The translations under genes were made by a program, and so were the position numbers. This document shows positions 6,604 to 9,962 of a DNA stretch of 9,962 nt, in pieces (positions within the stretch are counted from its first letter, which is position 1; the number at the start of each line of letters is the position of its first letter). The notes under the pieces were generated by a model. The model was given only the letters and a program-made list of their open reading frames with translations, did no database searches and had not been told where the DNA came from. This stretch comes from Vulcanimicrobiota bacterium. Lineage in GTDB: Bacteria > Vulcanimicrobiota > Vulcanimicrobiia > Vulcanimicrobiales > Vulcanimicrobiaceae. The DNA lies in NCBI GenBank assembly GCA_030043675.1, contig JASHXG010000251.1, positions 1 through 9,962 on the forward strand. The letters are read 5' to 3'.

Positions 6604-7014
6604 ATGGATGTCCAGCGCCATTTCATCGAAACGTCTCCGGATAGCATGGTATCCGTGATGAGCGCGGCCTCGCTGGCACAGAATGCCGGCTTTGACGCTG
6701 CCGGTTGCCAACTGATCGCGACGGCGGTATCCGAACTCTGCAACAATATCTTGAAGTATGCGATCCGTGGTCAAGTGATGGTACGCGTCCTACGTGAGGG
6801 CAAGCGGCTGGGTATCGAAATAGAGGCGCGCGATCAGGGCCCCGGGATCCAAAATACGGAACTGGCGATGACCGATGGTGTGAGCTCAGGAGAAACGCTC
6901 GGGCTCGGATTGCCCGGTGTGAAACGCATGATGGATGAGTTCTCGCTCGACACGTCACCGAACGGTACCATCGTGCGGGCCAGGAAATGGCGGTCGTTGA
7001 CGTCCGATGTATGA
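6604..7014 (+). CDS. rsbT: RsbT-like serine/threonine kinase (GHKL ATPase fold)
   Basis: 136 residues from ATG 6604. It is a minimal GHKL ATPase: N-box AVSELCNNILKYA (41-53) with Glu44, Asn47 and Asn48; G1 box ARDQGPGI (75-82) with Asp77, Gly79 and Gly81; G2 box TLGLGLPGVKR (98-108). These are the residues that bind Mg-ATP in RsbT and RsbW. In known stressosomes RsbT is held by RsbS/RsbR, phosphorylates them on stress, is released, and activates a partner such as RsbU. No RsbU or sigma gene is present here, so the downstream hybrid kinase is the likely partner (inferred). It lies between rsbS and rsbX and overlaps rsbX by eight bases. RsbT rather than RsbW is chosen because of the gene order and the absence of a sigma factor. 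Confidence 0.9.
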   Translation: MDVQRHFIETSPDSMVSVMSAASLAQNAGFDAAGCQLIATAVSELCNNILKYAIRGQVMVRVLREGKRLGIEIEARDQGPGIQNTELAMTDGVSSGETLGLGLPGVKRMMDEFSLDTSPNGTIVRARKWRSLTSDV

Positions 7015-7630
7015 TGCGCACTCGGAGACCGTGCTTTCGAGTTCCGGACGCAGCGTCCAGGTGGGGTCTTATGTCCGTCCCTTTCCCGGCGAACTGCGAA
7101 GCGGGGACGCGGTTGCCGCGTTTTCGCATGGCAACGTGGTCTTTTTGGCGATTATCGATGCGCTAGGTCACGGCCCTAGGGCCAACGGCATCGCCGTCCG
7201 CACGCTGAAATTCCTCGAGCGAAATTGGTCCTCGAACATAGCCGCTTGTATGACAGGTCTTCACCAGGAGTTGTGGGGTACCGACGGTGCTGCGGTCGGT
7301 CTGGCTGTCTTGGACGCCACCTCTGGGCAGCTGCGATACGGCGGCATCGGTAACACAATGTGTCTCGTCGTAGGTAGACAGACGTACAAGCTCCGATCGC
7401 AAGAAGGGATCGTCGGCGTCCACGTACCCACCCTTCGCGAATCCTCCTCCATTATCGAACCGTCGGACGTAGGGCTCTTGTTTACGGACGGTATCAGTGA
7501 GGAGGTCTACAAAGGCGACCAACCGAGTTTGTTCGTCGGCAGCCCTCAAATCATATCGAGAAACGTCACCAGACTCTTTGGACGGAAAATGGACGATGCC
7601 GCATGCTTAGCATTCCGGTACATACAGTAA
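7007..7630 (+). CDS. rsbX: RsbX-like PP2C-type protein phosphatase
   Basis: 207 residues from ATG 7007, which overlaps the end of rsbT. It is a small PP2C/SpoIIE-type phosphatase: RSGD (31-34) and IIDALGHG (49-56) supply metal-binding Asp34 and Asp51, followed by GAAVGLAVLD (94-103), YGGIGN (111-116), FTDGISEE (159-166) with Asp161, and DDAACLAF (196-203) with Asp196 and Asp197. All expected metal ligands are visible, so it should be active. RsbX removes phosphate from RsbS and RsbR and resets the stressosome after stress. Its size fits RsbX (about 200) and not RsbU or RsbP, which carry an extra N-terminal domain. The last 28 bases overlap the start of the hybrid kinase, which suggests the two are made in step. 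Confidence 0.9.
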   Translation: MYDAHSETVLSSSGRSVQVGSYVRPFPGELRSGDAVAAFSHGNVVFLAIIDALGHGPRANGIAVRTLKFLERNWSSNIAACMTGLHQELWGTDGAAVGLAVLDATSGQLRYGGIGNTMCLVVGRQTYKLRSQEGIVGVHVPTLRESSSIIEPSDVGLLFTDGISEEVYKGDQPSLFVGSPQIISRNVTRLFGRKMDDAACLAFRYIQ

Positions 7631-9954
7631 CGAGCATCGGCGTCATACCGGCGACGAGCGTCGGGCGACAGGCCGTGCGCGACCGCATCCGCCGCATCCT
7701 CCGTGCGCTTACCGACGATGCAGTCACGCCGTCGCGCGTCGCCATCGCCGTCGGTGAGATGTGTCGCGCTCTACCACCGCGCTATCGTGGATCGCTGCGG
7801 GTGGAGCTGTGGCCGGACGGCGCCGATTGCTGTATTGCCTTCCAGATCGACAGTCCAGTAGAGACGCAGAGTGATATCAGCCTGTTCTTTGATTCGCTCC
7901 GCACCGAGCGGCACGGGAGACTTTGGGTGACTCGCGCAGTCAAGCGACTCCAGCGATCTAGACCGATTACCAATGACACCATCGCCGAGGCACGTGGGAT
8001 CGCAGGCAGCAGAACGCTCGACGAGCTGCTGGACGAAATCCAGCGTACGAACGAGGCGCTGGAGGCGAACCGGGTCGAGTTGCAGGCCGCACTCGACCGA
8101 GCACGGCACGCCGATCAAGCCAAAGGCCGCTTCCTGGCTAATATGAGTCATGAAATCCGAACCCCGATGAATGGGGTGCTTGGCATGGCGGACGTGTTGC
8201 GCAGCACGCCGCTCACGCAGCAACAGCAGCAGGCGGTCGACCTGATTCGCGGTTCCGGCGAGTCGCTGTTGGCAATCCTCAACGACATCCTTGACGTCTC
8301 TAAAATCGAAGCCGGCCAGCTGCAGCTCGAATCAGCTGAGGTCGACCTCCGTGCTTTGGTTGGCCAAGTCGTTCGCATGCTGGCGGTTAGAGCGGCCGAG
8401 GCCGACATCGAGATGTCAATCGATATCGAGCCGAAAGTTCCCCGTCGCGTCTTCACCGATACCGTCCGCCTGCGGCAGATATTGACGAACCTGGTCAGTA
8501 ACGCGATTCGGTTTAGCAAAGGAGGTGACGTCGTAACGACGCTGCGTCTCCTCGAACATCATGCAAACCATGCGCGGGTAAAGTTCTCGGTGCGCGACAC
8601 AGGCATGGGCATCCCCGAGAACAAACTCGAAACGATCTTTGAGGAGTTTGCGCAGGCGGATACGAGTACGACGCGGCAGTACGGCGGCACGGGTCTCGGG
8701 CTGACGATCTCGCGGAATCTCGTCGATCTCATGGGCGGGCAGCTCCAAGTGCGCAGTCAGGTTGGCGTAGGCAGCGAGTTCTATTTCTCGTGTCCCTTTG
8801 TTTCGAGCCCGGACGCGAACGCATCAGCGACGTACGATCTGCAGGTCGCGGACGTTGCCGTTGTCGGCACGCACGCCCAGACTCGGCAATTGACCGCCGG
8901 ATATTTTGATGGAACGGGAAGCACCGTGACGGAGATGGAGAGCGGGCACGAGGCGCTGAAATGGCTCGCGCGGGTGGCGTCTGGACGCATTCCGGTAGTC
9001 GTAATCGACCGCAGGTTGACCGACATGATTCCCGCCGATTTGGCGCGGCTGATCCATGGCGACCCCCGCTATATTGGCGTTCGGATCGTCTGCCTGTCAT
9101 GGGTTAACGAGCCGATAGGCGTTACCGAAGGCATGGTTCACCTGACGAAGCCCTTATTGCGTGACGACCTCCTACGCCAAGTGTCTGCGCTCCTCGAGCC
9201 GCGGGCTGACATCGAGGACGCCCTCTCCGTTACGGACGAAAAGCATTTCACTGCGGTGCGAGTACTGGTCGTTGACGACAACGCGGTAAACCTGGAAGTA
9301 GCGCGATCGTTGATCGAAAGCCGTGGCCACATGGTAGATGTGGTCGACAGTGCCCGTAAGGCAGTCGACGCCATTCGCTCGACGCCTTACGATATGGTAT
9401 TCATGGACGTGCAAATGCCGACGATGGACGGTATAGAAGCCACGCATCGGATTCGCGCGCTGCCCGGCGACGCCGGTACGATACCGATAATCGCGTTAAC
9501 GGCTCACGCATTCCCCGAGGAACGCGAGCGCTTCCTCGCCGCCGGGATGAACGCCTTCCTATCCAAGCCATTCATCCCCAGTGAACTCTACGCGTTGATC
9601 CGACGATTTGCGAGGCGAGTGCCGGTAGCGTTAGATGACCTTCGCGCAAAGATGCGGGAGTCAGGCCTCGAGGAGAAGGTTGACTCGATCGTCCGACTAT
9701 ACGTGAAAGACGCGCCGGGTAAGCTGCGCGCGATCATGGCAGCCCTCGATTCGGCGAACGCCGGCGAAATCAAATCCGCAGCCCATGCGTTCAAATCGTC
9801 GTCGCGAACGATTGGGGCCATGGCACTCGGTGACCTGCTTGAAGAGATGGAGATCGAGGCCATAAGAGGAGACGTCACAAAGGCGCAAAGTCTCCGTTCG
9901 AATGTCGAACGTGAGGCCGAGAGCGTGCTCCGCTATCTCGACCGGATGCTTTAG
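7603..9954 (+). CDS. Soluble hybrid sensor histidine kinase: degenerate RsbT-like domain, HisKA, HATPase, two receivers, HPt
   Basis: 783 residues from ATG 7603, inside the end of rsbX; GTG 7675 is an alternative start. No membrane segment is seen, so it is cytosolic. Residues 10-115 resemble RsbT/RsbW but without the key ATP residues: AIAVGEMCRAL (47-57) lines up with the RsbT N-box, with Asn lost. A probable coiled coil spans 135-175. HisKA: SHEIRTPMNG (182-191), His183. HATPase: N-box around Asn300, DTGMGI (332-337), GGTGLGL (361-367). First receiver (about 415-535): Asp469 and Lys516 are present but the acidic pair is missing. Second receiver (551-672): Asp558, Asp559, Asp602, Thr633 and Lys655, complete. 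HPt (676-783): HAFKSSS with His728. It can thus run a full His-Asp-His relay alone, and may pass phosphate to the free receiver or HPt protein of this locus. It lacks a sensor domain, so the upstream stressosome is the probable input (inferred). Confidence 0.93.
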   Translation: MLSIPVHTVTSIGVIPATSVGRQAVRDRIRRILRALTDDAVTPSRVAIAVGEMCRALPPRYRGSLRVELWPDGADCCIAFQIDSPVETQSDISLFFDSLRTERHGRLWVTRAVKRLQRSRPITNDTIAEARGIAGSRTLDELLDEIQRTNEALEANRVELQAALDRARHADQAKGRFLANMSHEIRTPMNGVLGMADVLRSTPLTQQQQQAVDLIRGSGESLLAILNDILDVSKIEAGQLQLESAEVDLRALVGQVVRMLAVRAAEADIEMSIDIEPKVPRRVFTDTVRLRQILTNLVSNAIRFSKGGDVVTTLRLLEHHANHARVKFSVRDTGMGIPENKLETIFEEFAQADTSTTRQYGGTGLGLTISRNLVDLMGGQLQVRSQVGVGSEFYFSCPFVSSPDANASATYDLQVADVAVVGTHAQTRQLTAGYFDGTGSTVTEMESGHEALKWLARVASGRIPVVVIDRRLTDMIPADLARLIHGDPRYIGVRIVCLSWVNEPIGVTEGMVHLTKPLLRDDLLRQVSALLEPRADIEDALSVTDEKHFTAVRVLVVDDNAVNLEVARSLIESRGHMVDVVDSARKAVDAIRSTPYDMVFMDVQMPTMDGIEATHRIRALPGDAGTIPIIALTAHAFPEERERFLAAGMNAFLSKPFIPSELYALIRRFARRVPVALDDLRAKMRESGLEEKVDSIVRLYVKDAPGKLRAIMAALDSANAGEIKSAAHAFKSSSRTIGAMALGDLLEEMEIEAIRGDVTKAQSLRSNVEREAESVLRYLDRML

Positions 9955-9962
9955 CGTGCGCC

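Noticed and set aside
6623..7129. Minus-strand open frame of 168 codons
   Set aside because: It is antisense to rsbT and rsbX, both of which carry complete catalytic motifs.
8217..8232. CAG-rich run resembling a microsatellite
   Set aside because: It encodes five Gln residues in the HisKA domain, with mixed CAA/CAG codons and no extended repeat.
1..9962. tRNA, rRNA, CRISPR array, insertion sequence or transposase, riboswitch
   Set aside because: None seen. Nearly the whole window is accounted for by ten coding regions, and no repeats or recombinase genes are visible.

Overview
The window holds two compact operons that diverge from a short intergenic stretch at about 4811-4894. There is almost no non-coding DNA, several genes overlap by 4-28 bases, and several start with GTG. 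The organism cannot be named from this sequence. Moderately high GC, a BcsB-type periplasmic subunit beside a BcsA-type synthase, and a stressosome module whose output is a two-component phosphorelay (no sigma-B or anti-sigma gene is present) suggest a soil- or sediment-type bacterium outside the sigma-B Firmicutes, probably with a diderm envelope. This is a low-confidence inference.

Left half, minus strand (read 4810 to 1): a free histidine-phosphotransfer (HPt) protein, a BcsB-like exported and membrane-anchored subunit, a BcsA-like processive family 2 glycosyltransferase with a type II secretion ATPase N-terminal (MshEN-like) domain instead of a PilZ domain, and the first 237 codons of a multi-spanning membrane protein resembling GT-C glycosyltransferases, cut by the window edge. 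Together they look like an exopolysaccharide synthesis and export operon led by a signalling protein.

Right half, plus strand (read 4895 to 9954): a stand-alone receiver protein, then RsbR (globin-STAS), RsbS (STAS), RsbT (GHKL kinase), RsbX (PP2C-type phosphatase), and a soluble 783-residue hybrid histidine kinase with HisKA, HATPase, two receivers and an HPt domain. This is a complete stressosome module (RsbRSTX) feeding a phosphorelay.

Working model (inference): the RsbR globin keeps the Tyr/His pair expected of a haem-binding oxygen sensor. The stressosome captures or releases RsbT, which (or whose competitor, the degenerate RsbT-like N-terminus of the hybrid kinase) controls the kinase. 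Phosphate then moves through the kinase's own receiver and HPt, the free HPt protein and the free receiver, to set exopolysaccharide production. Odd points are an RsbS without the usual phospho-acceptor serine, a pseudo-receiver in the kinase, and an RsbT-like pseudo-GHKL domain at the kinase N-terminus.
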